Assembly: GCF_001528745.1 (NCBI RefSeq)
Contig: NZ_BCNS01000072.1
Location: 1-64,000, forward strand
DNA length: 64,000 nucleotides
Reading direction: 5' to 3'
Source of the DNA: Marinobacterium profundum
Lineage (GTDB): Bacteria > Pseudomonadota > Gammaproteobacteria > Pseudomonadales > Balneatricaceae
The notes below the pieces were generated by a model, which was not told the DNA's origin, searched no databases, and saw only the letters and a list, made by a program, of their open reading frames with translations. A program made the position numbers and the translations under genes. This document shows, piece after piece, positions 35,463-44,550 of this stretch. Position 1 is the first letter of the stretch, and every line of letters starts with the position of its first letter.

Positions 35463-37415
35463 TCAATCCTTGCCCGGAATCGCCGCAGCCCTTGCCGTCT
35501 GGGCGGTCGCACGAGCACGGTAGCCGTACAACACCAACGCCGCCGCAAACCCGTAGCCTGCAATCGAAAGCTGTGCCGAGGGCAGTATGATCAGCGCCAC
35601 CGCGGTCAGGGCCCCGGCCCTGCCCACGACGTTCAGCGGCCGCCCCAGCCAGCCCACCACCACAACCGCGATTAGGGCGGTTGCCGTCAGCGCCTGGACG
35701 ACAGCCACCGCAACCTCGAACACGCTCCCCCAGAGTACCAGTGTCGGCTGCAGCATCATGGTCCAGGCGATCGCGAGCCCGGGCAGTGCCAGCTTGAAAG
35801 CCTGCCAACCTGCACTGTTGGCGCTACAACCAGCGATACTGGCCCCAGCATAGGCCGCCAGCGCGACCGGCGGCGTCACATTGGCCATCACCGCGATATA
35901 GAAAATGAACATGTGTGCCACCAGCGGATCGAAACCCAGTTCCGCCAGTGCCGGCGCCACCAGAATTGCCGCCATGATATAGGCCGAGGTGGTCGGCATG
36001 CCGCAACCCAGTACCAAGCACCCCAAGCCGCCGAGCGCCGCCGCCAGCCAGAGGTTGCCGCCGGCTAGGTCGAGTATCACCGAAGTGAACTTGGTACCCA
36101 GGCCAGTCATACTAATCACCATCACCACGATGCTCGCCAGGGCACAGGGCAGCGCCACCACGACGGCCCTTTCGCTGGTACGAATCAGAGCTTCGACCAC
36201 CGCGCGCAGCGGCTGTCGCGTTTCCTTGCGCAGGCAACCCACTAGGATAGTCAGCAGCGAGGCTTGGGTCACCGCCGACACCACGTCGTAGCCGCGGGCG
36301 ATCTGCCCGACCAGCCACAGCAGCGGCAGCAGCATATGCCAGCGCGCCAGCAGCGAAGCTTTGACCGAACCGACGTCAGCCAGCGCGATCGGCTTGATGC
36401 CTTTCAGGCGTGCCTGCAAATGCACGGCCACCATGATACCGGCGAGATATGCCAACGCCGGTATTAGCGCCCCGAACGCCACTGTCGAGTAAGGCACCTG
36501 TAGAAAGTCGGCCATGATAAAAGCTGCCGCGCCCATCACCGGCGGCATGATCTGACCGGCGGTTGATGCCGCCGCCTCGGTGCCGGCGGCAAAGGTCGGC
36601 GAATAACCGGCCTTTTTCATCAGCGGAATAGTGAAAATGCCGGTACTCATGACATTGGCGACGGCACTACCGGATATCGATCCGGTCAGGGCCGATGCGA
36701 CCACCGATGCCTTGGCGGGCCCCCCGACCCGGCTACCGGTCAACCACATTGACAGGTCCATGATCAAACGGCCACCACCGAAGGTATCGAACAGGGCAGC
36801 AAACAGAATGAAATAGAAGATCACCTCGGCCGAAACGCCGGTAGGTACACCGAAGAGACCACCTTGCCCCAGAAACAGCGTATCGACGAAGATATCCAAC
36901 CCTTCTATGCGGTGCCCCAACAGCCCCGGTATCTGGCTGCCCAGTAACTGGTACAGGATAAAGGCCAGGGCCAGGATCGAAAGCCCTGCGCCTAGGCGTC
37001 GACGCGCGGCTTCAAGCACCAGCAGCAGTAAAGCCCCTCCCAGTAGGTAATCCCCCGAAAGTACCGGGTCTAGCTCCGGAATCCGGTCGTACAGTCGTTC
37101 CAGACTCAGGGCCAGGTAGACTACCGGCGCCAGTGCCAGCGCCGCGGCCAGCATCTGCACCGGGCCATTGACCCGCCCACGCAGCGCCAAGGCAAGCCCT
37201 AGGGCACAAGCAAAACCGATGTGACCGGCACGCCGGATCAGCAGATCCGTATCCGGCCAAATCAGCAGTGCCAACTGAAACAACACCCAGCCGAGTGCCA
37301 GCAGGTTCACCGGCTGCCAGAATGCCCGCCAGCTGGTAAGTGCTACTTGCGAGGAAGCCTCCGGATCGCTCTTCAGGACATAGGCTGGCGCCGTGGTTAT
37401 CAATGGTGCGCTCAT
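35463..37415 (-). CDS. TAXI-type TRAP transporter fused permease
   Basis: This 650-residue protein has about 16-18 membrane helices, with the small (4TM) and large (12TM) TRAP permease parts fused, as is usual for TAXI systems. Conserved blocks: SGSISGSAVANVMSTGIFTI, GTEAAASTAGQIMPPVMGAA, LGCGMPTTSAYI and ANVTPPVALAAYAG. The ATG at 37415 overlaps the stop of the binding-protein gene by ATGA. It takes up an organic acid in a sodium- or proton-driven way with its partner. Confidence 0.9.
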   Translation of the reverse strand: MSAPLITTAPAYVLKSDPEASSQVALTSWRAFWQPVNLLALGWVLFQLALLIWPDTDLLIRRAGHIGFACALGLALALRGRVNGPVQMLAAALALAPVVYLALSLERLYDRIPELDPVLSGDYLLGGALLLLVLEAARRRLGAGLSILALAFILYQLLGSQIPGLLGHRIEGLDIFVDTLFLGQGGLFGVPTGVSAEVIFYFILFAALFDTFGGGRLIMDLSMWLTGSRVGGPAKASVVASALTGSISGSAVANVMSTGIFTIPLMKKAGYSPTFAAGTEAAASTAGQIMPPVMGAAAFIMADFLQVPYSTVAFGALIPALAYLAGIMVAVHLQARLKGIKPIALADVGSVKASLLARWHMLLPLLWLVGQIARGYDVVSAVTQASLLTILVGCLRKETRQPLRAVVEALIRTSERAVVVALPCALASIVVMVISMTGLGTKFTSVILDLAGGNLWLAAALGGLGCLVLGCGMPTTSAYIMAAILVAPALAELGFDPLVAHMFIFYIAVMANVTPPVALAAYAGASIAGCSANSAGWQAFKLALPGLAIAWTMMLQPTLVLWGSVFEVAVAVVQALTATALIAVVVVGWLGRPLNVVGRAGALTAVALIILPSAQLSIAGYGFAAALVLYGYRARATAQTARAAAIPGKD

Positions 37416-38440
37416 TGAATCCACCCTTGCTCTCGGTAGTAGCGTGCCGCACCGTCATGCAGTGGCAGGCCGATCAATTCCTCGTTCCAGGCAAGCGTCG
37501 CGCAGTCAAATTCGGACAGCGCCTTGTGTCCGGCCTTGAAGGCGTCCTGATTCTCGCAAATAGTTTTTACGACCCCATAGGCCAAACTATCATCCAGCTC
37601 GGCGGACGCAATGATGCTGGTTGTGGTCAGCGGCAACCTCAGCGGCAACTCCTGACTCCGATAGATACCCGCGGGCAACGTGCCGGTATTCCAGCCATAG
37701 CGGGCTTCCATCCCGTCCAGCGTCTCGTCGGTCAACTGCAGAAAACTGATGTCGCGGGTCTCGGCCAACTCAGTAAAGGTCGGCTGGCCGCGAGTCATGA
37801 CCTGAATGAAAAGATCACCGCGCCCAGAAGCGAAGGCCGATTTCACGGTATTAAAATCGGTGAATGTATAATTACCGCCTTGGCTAGAAACAGCCTCTTG
37901 CGAGGCTCCGACCAGGTCCAGAACCTGCTCACCGGCATAGGATCCAAAACTGCCTTTTTTCAGCAACAGAACATTAGCATCAGGCCGGTGCTGCACATAA
38001 GCTTCCAGCGTATCCGGCGCTTGGGGTTCATTGGCGGTAATCCCCAGGTAGTAGCTGTCCAGTCCGCCCACCAGGCCGCGGATATTACCGAGCGGCTGAT
38101 CATAGAAGAACTGCCCTTTTTGCGCCCAATTATTGACCACGCCGAACCCCAGTCCGAGATCCGCCTTGCCTCTGGCGACAAGCAGCGGGTTCGCCGTGCC
38201 ACCGCCACCTGGCGGTGTATCCACAATCGAGCCCTCTGCGAAATGCTTGCGCAGCAACTCTCCCAGCGTAACCCCGTATACATACCAGCTTGAGCCGACC
38301 TTAAATGACGAGACCTTCAGACTGACCGGCTCCTCGAGCGGGTCGATAGCCTGGGCGGCTGGTACCACGGTGAGGGCGGCGGCGGCCAGCAGCCAAATTT
38401 CGACAATCTTGCCGGGCCTGCGGGCTTTTATTGTTATCAT
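37412..38440 (-). CDS. TAXI-family TRAP substrate-binding protein
   Basis: This 342-residue periplasmic protein has an N-terminal signal peptide (LLAAAALTVVPAAQA, cleavage near residue 31). The body shows the TAXI pattern SSWYVYGVTLGELL and a PGGGGTANPLLVARGKADLG loop. AAGGAAA precedes the ATG. It binds the substrate delivered to the fused permease encoded next. The ligand is unknown; the operon suggests a furan or aromatic acid. Confidence 0.88.
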   Translation of the reverse strand: MITIKARRPGKIVEIWLLAAAALTVVPAAQAIDPLEEPVSLKVSSFKVGSSWYVYGVTLGELLRKHFAEGSIVDTPPGGGGTANPLLVARGKADLGLGFGVVNNWAQKGQFFYDQPLGNIRGLVGGLDSYYLGITANEPQAPDTLEAYVQHRPDANVLLLKKGSFGSYAGEQVLDLVGASQEAVSSQGGNYTFTDFNTVKSAFASGRGDLFIQVMTRGQPTFTELAETRDISFLQLTDETLDGMEARYGWNTGTLPAGIYRSQELPLRLPLTTTSIIASAELDDSLAYGVVKTICENQDAFKAGHKALSEFDCATLAWNEELIGLPLHDGAARYYREQGWIQ

Positions 38441-38514
38441 CTAGATTTTCCTTTTTATTGCGATAGCTATATTTATATTGTCGCATCTTGAAGGATATTC
38501 GACGCCGGCCCGAG

Positions 38515-39273
38515 TCAGTGCATCACCGAGCCGCCGTCAATCACCAGGGTTTCACCGGTCATGAAGGCACTGTCATCGGACGCCAGAAACAGCAATGGAG
38601 CGATCAGGTCCTCGGGCATCTGATCGCGCTTGATCGCCCGACTGGCAATCACCGGCCCGGTCAGCCGGTCGCGCATTTCCTCGTTTTCGATCACCCCTTC
38701 GCTCAGTACCAGACCCGGTGCCAGGGTGTTGACACAGATTCCGTAATCCCCGGTTTCACGGGCCAACGCTCGCGTCAGGGCTAGAATGGCACCCTTGGAT
38801 GTCACGTAATGCAGCATATTCGGTGTTCCCTTGAAGGGGGTACCGGAGGAGATATTGACGATGCGGCCGTAACCGTTGCGTTTCATGTACGGCACTACCG
38901 CCCGGGCGCAGACAAAGGGACCGCGGACATTAACTGACATTACCCGATCCCATTCCGCGAGATCAATCTGCTCGAAGGGTTTGAGCTCCAGCGAGGCGTA
39001 GATCGCCGCATTGTTGATCAGCACATCGATGCGACCAAAACGCTCGACTGTGGCTGCCGCCATTGCAGCTACAGAGGCTTCATCGGACACATTGGTTTTA
39101 ATGGCAAGGGCTTGACCACCCGCGGTTTCAATCTCACGGGCAACCGCCGTCCCGTCCAGGATATCGGCTAATACGATTCTGGCGCCCTCCGACGCCAGCG
39201 CTCTGGCATAAGCGGCTCCGATGCCCTGAGCGGCACCAGTAACAATCACAACCTTGTCTTTCATTCGGTTCAC
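38515..39273 (-). CDS. Short-chain dehydrogenase/reductase
   Basis: This 252-residue classical SDR has TGAAQGIG (residues 12-19), NNAA (87-90), the catalytic Ser near 142 and YVTSK (Tyr156, Lys160). Asp37 after the second strand (LADIL) favours NAD(H). I used the GTG at 39273 because GGAG is correctly spaced for it. Placed between two transporter sets in the UbiD operon, it may oxidise a hydroxymethyl side chain to the aldehyde; this is inference. Confidence 0.85.
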   Translation of the reverse strand: MNRMKDKVVIVTGAAQGIGAAYARALASEGARIVLADILDGTAVAREIETAGGQALAIKTNVSDEASVAAMAAATVERFGRIDVLINNAAIYASLELKPFEQIDLAEWDRVMSVNVRGPFVCARAVVPYMKRNGYGRIVNISSGTPFKGTPNMLHYVTSKGAILALTRALARETGDYGICVNTLAPGLVLSEGVIENEEMRDRLTGPVIASRAIKRDQMPEDLIAPLLFLASDDSAFMTGETLVIDGGSVMH

Positions 39274-39343
39274 AACACGTCTCCAGTTTGATGCGAGGTC
39301 CTCAGGATCGAGCCTCGTTTGAAATCTCTTTTTTCCGGGAAGG

Positions 39344-40606
39344 TTAGGAAATAAAACCGGTCACTAACCCCGGCTGCCAGGTAATCAGCACTATGACCAG
39401 CAGGGTCACCAGTAGAAACGGCAGCAACGGCCAGATAATCTGTCCGGGCCGGCAACCGGTCACCCGGGCTGCGACGTAGAGCGCCGCACCCACCGGTGGC
39501 GTCAGCAATCCCAGCGTCAGCATGATGCACATGACAACCCCAAGATGGTAAGCATTAATTCCATAGACGCCTTCCGCCACCGGTAGCAGGATCGGCACCA
39601 GCAGAATCAGCGCCGCAATACCGTCAATCACCATGCCTACCACCAAAAGCAATCCGATCACCAGCAGCATGTAGACGAACGGATCTGAGGTAATACCTTG
39701 CATCAGCGCGCCGAGATGCTGAGGGATCTTTTCGAACACGATCACCCAGCCAAACACTCCAGCGGCTGCCACCAAAGCCAGCACCACACCACTGTTGATG
39801 CCTACACGCAGCAGCATGGCACCCATGTTCTCGGACTTCATTTCGCCGTGGGCAAAGCGCCCGACAAGTGCAGCCATGGCTGCACCGACCGCCGCCGCTT
39901 CAGTCGGTGTGGTCAGACCACCGAGGATGCCGCCAATCATGACCACCGGTACGCTGAGTGAGGGCAGACTGCGGAGGATATTGTTCAGCTTCTGTGCCCG
40001 GCTGAGGCGCTCGCTGGCAGGGTACTGATAGCGCAGTCCTAGCAGCGCAATAACCAGGATAAAACCACCCGCCATCAGTAGGCCCGGAACAATACCGGCG
40101 ATGAACAGGTCACCGATCGAGATCTGCGCCAGCACCCCAAAAATGACGAACAGCATCGAAGGCGGAATCACCGGTGCCAGTAAGGCGCCAGCCGCAGTGG
40201 TGGCGGTAGCAAAATTGCGGTCATAGCCCTTTCGTTCCATTTCCGGCACCATCACCTGTGCCATCACGGCCACCTGTGCATTGGCGGAACCGACAATGGA
40301 CGCCAAAATCATGTTAGCGATGATATTGATATAGGCTAGGCCGCCGCGCACCGAGCCCAGGAACACCGAGGCAAAGGCCACGAGTCGACGGGTGATGCCG
40401 CCCTCGTTCATCAGTTCGCCGACCAGCATGAACAGCGGAATCGCCAGCAGACCATAATTTTCCAACCCACCGAAGAATTGCTGTGGGTAAGACAGAAACA
40501 GCACACTGTTACCACTCAGCTGGATGTAGGCCATTGCACTAACCGCTAGAACCAGCGCGATCGGCAAACCAACAAACAGTAGTACCAGAAAAATCGTCGC
40601 AGCCAT
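39344..40606 (-). CDS. dctM: TRAP transporter large permease (DctM)
   Basis: This 420-residue protein has about 11-12 membrane helices and DctM blocks: GLLAIPLFMLVGELMNEGGI, ASIVGSANAQVAVMAQVMVP and TTPTEAAAVGA. GGAG is upstream of the ATG at 40606, 4 bp after the dctQ stop. With DctP and DctQ it forms a sodium-driven importer of a carboxylic acid. Confidence 0.92.
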   Translation of the reverse strand: MAATIFLVLLFVGLPIALVLAVSAMAYIQLSGNSVLFLSYPQQFFGGLENYGLLAIPLFMLVGELMNEGGITRRLVAFASVFLGSVRGGLAYINIIANMILASIVGSANAQVAVMAQVMVPEMERKGYDRNFATATTAAGALLAPVIPPSMLFVIFGVLAQISIGDLFIAGIVPGLLMAGGFILVIALLGLRYQYPASERLSRAQKLNNILRSLPSLSVPVVMIGGILGGLTTPTEAAAVGAAMAALVGRFAHGEMKSENMGAMLLRVGINSGVVLALVAAAGVFGWVIVFEKIPQHLGALMQGITSDPFVYMLLVIGLLLVVGMVIDGIAALILLVPILLPVAEGVYGINAYHLGVVMCIMLTLGLLTPPVGAALYVAARVTGCRPGQIIWPLLPFLLVTLLVIVLITWQPGLVTGFIS

Positions 40607-40610
40607 GGGA

Positions 40611-41189
40611 TCATTCTCCGGAATTAACAAGAACCACGTGCTCAGCGAATTTCGCCTGCGACGCTGTCAGCGTTTGTAACAAGTTGGCTAGGGCATGCAC
40701 ACTGCTACACAACGCCACCAGCGGCAAAATCAGCCAGAACCAGTGTTTGGCGATACCGAGGGTTGCGGTGGGCTCTTGGTAAACGAAATTGAACGACTGC
40801 GCGGCAAATACCTCGATATCGAGCCCGCTGCCGATTAACCGAACCGGGTCGAACCAAACGTAACAGAGCACCAGCAGCGCCAAAGTAAAGAAAAGCACCA
40901 GAATATCCGCAATACAGACCAAGCACCTCTTGAGCACCAATGGCACTGCATCCTGCAGTAACGTTACCGCTACAGCATCACGGCTCTTGAGCGTCATAGA
41001 AAGACCAATCATGGCTAGCCAGACCATGGTAAGGACAGCCAATTCATCAAGCCAAAAAATCGGTGTCTTAATGGCGCGACTAATGACGTTAGCCAGGATC
41101 ATGACAGGGAGAGCAAGGACCAAGGCCCTCACCATGACCCGCTCACAACAACCGATGCCGTCACTCAGTTTTTGAATAAAATGGATCAT
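40611..41189 (-). CDS. dctQ: TRAP transporter small permease (DctQ)
   Basis: This 192-residue protein has four membrane helices and the DctQ signature region PIFWLDELAVLTMVWLAMIG. The start is ATG 41189 or GTG 41195. A hairpin separates it from dctP, which fits the usual need for more binding protein than permease. Confidence 0.85.
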   Translation of the reverse strand: MIHFIQKLSDGIGCCERVMVRALVLALPVMILANVISRAIKTPIFWLDELAVLTMVWLAMIGLSMTLKSRDAVAVTLLQDAVPLVLKRCLVCIADILVLFFTLALLVLCYVWFDPVRLIGSGLDIEVFAAQSFNFVYQEPTATLGIAKHWFWLILPLVALCSSVHALANLLQTLTASQAKFAEHVVLVNSGE

Positions 41190-41215
41190 GGACACGCCCT
41201 AAATACTCGAGAAAG

Positions 41216-41241
41216 ACCGTCGAGCCCGGAGGCTCGTCGGT
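41216..41241 (-). promoter_or_regulatory. Hairpin between dctP and dctQ
   Basis: CGAGCC and GGCTCG pair around CGGA, extended by four more pairs after one mismatch. It is a probable mRNA-stabilising or attenuating structure that favours dctP. Confidence 0.55.
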
Positions 41242-41259
41242 TGGTTATCAGGCAGAGGG

Positions 41260-42240
41260 TTACTGGACGCCAGCTGCCTCGCGGCGCAAATCTGCCAGCA
41301 CTGGCGCCTTCTTCAGCCAGATAGCTTCCCATTGGTCAAGACTGTCACCGAAAAACTCGGGCTCGGCCTGAACTACCTTAACCCCGGCGCCCTGCACGTT
41401 CTCCAGCATCTGGGCCTCGATATCGGTATATTGTTCGAACAGTTTGTTCAGGTGTATTTTCGTCACCTCGGCGATCAGGGCTCGGTCTTCCTCATTGAGC
41501 TGACTCCAGAGCCGACCAGATATCAGACCTACCACCGGAAACATCATGTGGTTACTCCGCACCAAAGTACTGCCACGCTCATACAATTTCAGCTTCCAGA
41601 CCAGCTCCATGTCGGCATCGACGCCGTCAACCTGTCCATTAGCCAGCGCATCGTATACATCGGTGAGTGGCATCGGCGTCGCCGCAGCACCGAGCAGTTG
41701 GTAGAAATCCAGGACCGGAGCAAAGGGAGTAATGCGCATTTTGCGGCCGTTAATCGACTCGGCACTGTCAGCAGGAAAGGCATTTAGCATCAAGCGCATA
41801 CCGGCGATGCCGTAGCCCAAACCTACTACGCCCGCTTCGGCTGGCAGTTTCTCGAGCATGCCTTGAGCCACGCGCCCATTCAGCAGTTTGCCGGCCTGTG
41901 CGACATTACGAACTAGGTAAGGGGCATAGAGTGCCCCGAAATCGGGGATACGGTTGGTGATCTCGGCCGTCGTCATGAAAGCCATGTCTAGCGCACCGGT
42001 CTGCAGTTGCTGCAGCATCCGTGCCTCACTCCCAAGCTGCCCGGACGGAAAGGTGGTGATGCTATAATTACCGCCGGAGCGCGCTTTCAGCTCATCACCC
42101 ATCGCCGCAGCCGCGACGGTCCAGGCATGAGAGCCAGGAACAATAAGACCCAACCTCAGATCCTTTGCGCTCGCCACGCCACTGAATACAAATGCCACCA
42201 CAGTGAACAGGGCACTCATCATTGTTATTTTTAGTTTCAT
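41260..42240 (-). CDS. dctP: TRAP transporter substrate-binding protein (DctP)
   Basis: This 326-residue periplasmic protein has a signal peptide ending FVFSGVASA (about 22-24 residues). The DctP blocks include LRLGLIVPGSHAWTVAA, FPSGQLGSEARML and the Arg-containing GRKMRITPFAPVLDFYQ that normally clamps the substrate carboxylate. The start at 42240 follows AGGAAAAAC; the upstream open frame is not coding. It is likely specific for the carboxylated furan or aromatic substrate of the operon. Confidence 0.9.
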   Translation of the reverse strand: MKLKITMMSALFTVVAFVFSGVASAKDLRLGLIVPGSHAWTVAAAAMGDELKARSGGNYSITTFPSGQLGSEARMLQQLQTGALDMAFMTTAEITNRIPDFGALYAPYLVRNVAQAGKLLNGRVAQGMLEKLPAEAGVVGLGYGIAGMRLMLNAFPADSAESINGRKMRITPFAPVLDFYQLLGAAATPMPLTDVYDALANGQVDGVDADMELVWKLKLYERGSTLVRSNHMMFPVVGLISGRLWSQLNEEDRALIAEVTKIHLNKLFEQYTDIEAQMLENVQGAGVKVVQAEPEFFGDSLDQWEAIWLKKAPVLADLRREAAGVQ

Positions 42241-42328
42241 TGGTTTTTCCTCGTGGATTATTGTTGCTTCAGGCGGTTTCGTGCCGTGAATCTCTATTCT
42301 CTTCGGGCTACCATTTCGGGGTATCGCC

Positions 42329-43060
42329 TCATTTATAAGTATTGAAGCGCTCTCGGTCTTCTTCACGCATATGCTTATCGCCGGCACCACTAAACAACGT
42401 GCCCCAGAACCCCCGATCCAGGTCACTGGTACCGAACAAAGCATCACAGATGGGAAAGGTCAGATTGAAATTACGCTGCTGCATCAGTGCCGGATGATGA
42501 TGGCTGACATGCATTCTGCGTACTGTATTAACCAGTGGCAGGTTATCCAGAAACTGGGAGTCTTCAATATGGGAAAGCGTATGCAGCCCTTCATACATCA
42601 AGTAGTACCCCGCCATCACGATCACGGTGATATAACCGGCATTATTCGACCAGAGAGTCCCGATCAGCAGCCCCACCGGCACCGCACTGAGGATAAACAT
42701 CACCGGTGCGAACGGCGGGAACAGCAGGGCGCGCCAGTCTTTCTGGTCTTGGAACGAAAGATCTTCATGGGTAAAAAAGCGGTGATGGGAGTGCACATGA
42801 CGCTGATAAACCATGCGCAGCCCCTTGATAGGCCGATGTAAAATATAACGGTGCGCCGCCCACTCGATATAATTCCCGAACAGGAACATCGGAATAATAA
42901 GCAGCCACTCCCAGCGGGTGGCATTGTCGATCTGGCTCCAGCAGTAGTAGAGCGTGCCGAAAGTAACGGTCAGGGTGAATCCGAGGTGCAGTTCACCGCG
43001 ATACCAGCTCGGGGTGGCGTCACGGTATTCCTGCCGAAACGTTTTTTGTTTTTCGCTCAT
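42329..43060 (-). CDS. Membrane di-iron hydroxylase (fatty acid hydroxylase / sterol desaturase family)
   Basis: This 243-residue protein has four or so membrane helices and the eight-histidine pattern of the family: HRYILH (70-75), HVHSHHRFFTH (88-98), HTLSH (160-164) and HVSHHH (184-189). Such enzymes use a di-iron centre and O2 to hydroxylate unactivated C-H bonds. GAGGGAAA precedes the ATG at 43060. It is encoded between an aldehyde dehydrogenase and the TRAP genes; no lipid gene is near. Hydroxylation of a methyl or alkyl side chain of the catabolic substrate is my inference. Confidence 0.8.
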   Translation of the reverse strand: MSEKQKTFRQEYRDATPSWYRGELHLGFTLTVTFGTLYYCWSQIDNATRWEWLLIIPMFLFGNYIEWAAHRYILHRPIKGLRMVYQRHVHSHHRFFTHEDLSFQDQKDWRALLFPPFAPVMFILSAVPVGLLIGTLWSNNAGYITVIVMAGYYLMYEGLHTLSHIEDSQFLDNLPLVNTVRRMHVSHHHPALMQQRNFNLTFPICDALFGTSDLDRGFWGTLFSGAGDKHMREEDRERFNTYK

Positions 43061-43089
43061 TTTTATTTCCCTCATTATTGACGGAAGAT

Positions 43090-44550
43090 CTAAAGGGTCG
43101 TCCCGCAATTCTGGTAAATATGTTTTATCTCGGTGAAATCGTTCAGCGCGTCATAACCATGCAGACGTCCGATGCCACTCTGGCGATAGCCACCGGTTTC
43201 TGCCTCGGCGAACAGCTTGTTGTGGTCGTTCAGCCAGACGGTGCCATTGGCCAGGGCCCGGGCAACCCGCAGCCCGCGGGCACCCTGCTCGGTCCAGACG
43301 CTGGCGGAGAGCCCGAAGCGCGTATTGTTCGCCTTAGCGACCGCTTCAGCCTCGGATCCGAAGCTTTCAAGCACCAGCAGCGGACCAAAAATCTCGTCCT
43401 GGCAGAAGAACGCATTGTCGTCGCGATGGCTGACCAACCCCGGCGTCAGATAGGCGCCCTGGGCGAGTGAACCGCCGGGCTCCCCGCCCATCAGGACTAC
43501 TTCGTCGCAGCTGCCGTAAGCCTCTTCCATCTGCCGGGCCACTTGGTCGCGCGCGGTCCAGTCGATCAGTGGACCCATCTGGCTGGAAGGACTCAGGCCA
43601 GGCCCCACCTCAAGACGCTGTAGCGCTTGGCACAACTGTTGTTTCATTTCGAAAAGTCGGCTTTCATGCACCAGTACACGACGCACCGCCGTGCACTGTT
43701 GTCCCGAAATGACCGTCGCGGCAGCGGCCAGCCTAGGGGCAATGACACTGATATCAGCATCTTCAAACACCAACGCGCAGGACTTGCCTCCCAACTCAAG
43801 CGACAATTTCTTCATCGTCGGCGCGGCGTCGGCCATGATCCGCTGACCGGTCGCCGTCGAACCGGTAAAGCAGAGCACCTCAACGTCTGGGGTGGCAACC
43901 ATATATTGAGCGCCGGAATGGCCGGTCTCAGAAAAGAAATTGATGACGCCTGACGGCAACTCGCAGACCGATGCCAGCGAGGACAACAGTGCGGCCGTGA
44001 TCAGCGGTGTCTGGGGAGCCGGTTTAACAACGACAGTACAACCGGCCGCCAGCGCCGGCCCAATAGCACGTGCCAGCAACGTCGCCGGCGCATTCCAAGG
44101 AATAATCAGCGCCGCCACGCCCGCGGGCTCACGCAGTAGTGATGAAAATTCGCCAGGTGCTACTTCCAGTACATGACCAGGATTATGCCTAGCGAGCCCG
44201 GCATAATAGCGAACCTCGGAGATGGTCGCCATTAACTCGCCGCGCGACTGACTCAACACCTTGCCGTTTTCCCGGGTCAGCAGCTCGGCCAGGGCCTCGC
44301 GCTCTGCCTCCAAACGATCGGCCCACTGCAATAGCACCTGTTGCCGTAAACGGGGATTCTGAGACCAAGCCGGCAGCTGAAATGCCTTTCGGGCCGCCGC
44401 CACTGCTGCACGAGCTTCCGCCTCGCCGCCATCGGCAAAGCGGCCAAGAACTTCGCCTGACGAAGGGTCTAAGCTATCGGCCCAGCGGTCGTTGTCCGAG
44501 GGACACCACTCGCCGCCGATCAAATGTAATGCCTGTAGTTTAGTTGTCAT
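43090..44550 (-). CDS. NAD(P)+-dependent aldehyde dehydrogenase
   Basis: This 486-residue protein has PWNAP (Asn153), LELGGKS (Glu252), and SGQQCTAVRR with catalytic Cys286, so it is a full-length active-looking ALDH. It begins within the last 11 bp of ubiD, with AGGAG upstream, so the two are translationally coupled. Its job may be to oxidise a furan or aromatic aldehyde to the acid that UbiD decarboxylates. Confidence 0.92.
   Translation of the reverse strand: MTTKLQALHLIGGEWCPSDNDRWADSLDPSSGEVLGRFADGGEAEARAAVAAARKAFQLPAWSQNPRLRQQVLLQWADRLEAEREALAELLTRENGKVLSQSRGELMATISEVRYYAGLARHNPGHVLEVAPGEFSSLLREPAGVAALIIPWNAPATLLARAIGPALAAGCTVVVKPAPQTPLITAALLSSLASVCELPSGVINFFSETGHSGAQYMVATPDVEVLCFTGSTATGQRIMADAAPTMKKLSLELGGKSCALVFEDADISVIAPRLAAAATVISGQQCTAVRRVLVHESRLFEMKQQLCQALQRLEVGPGLSPSSQMGPLIDWTARDQVARQMEEAYGSCDEVVLMGGEPGGSLAQGAYLTPGLVSHRDDNAFFCQDEIFGPLLVLESFGSEAEAVAKANNTRFGLSASVWTEQGARGLRVARALANGTVWLNDHNKLFAEAETGGYRQSGIGRLHGYDALNDFTEIKHIYQNCGTTL

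Noticed and set aside
41260..42447. Extended N-terminus of the DctP frame
   Set aside because: The additional 69 residues overlap the hydroxylase 3' end; the start at 42240 gives a proper signal peptide and ribosome site.
43467..43953. Plus-strand frames opposite the aldehyde dehydrogenase
   Set aside because: They are antisense shadows of a well-conserved enzyme gene.
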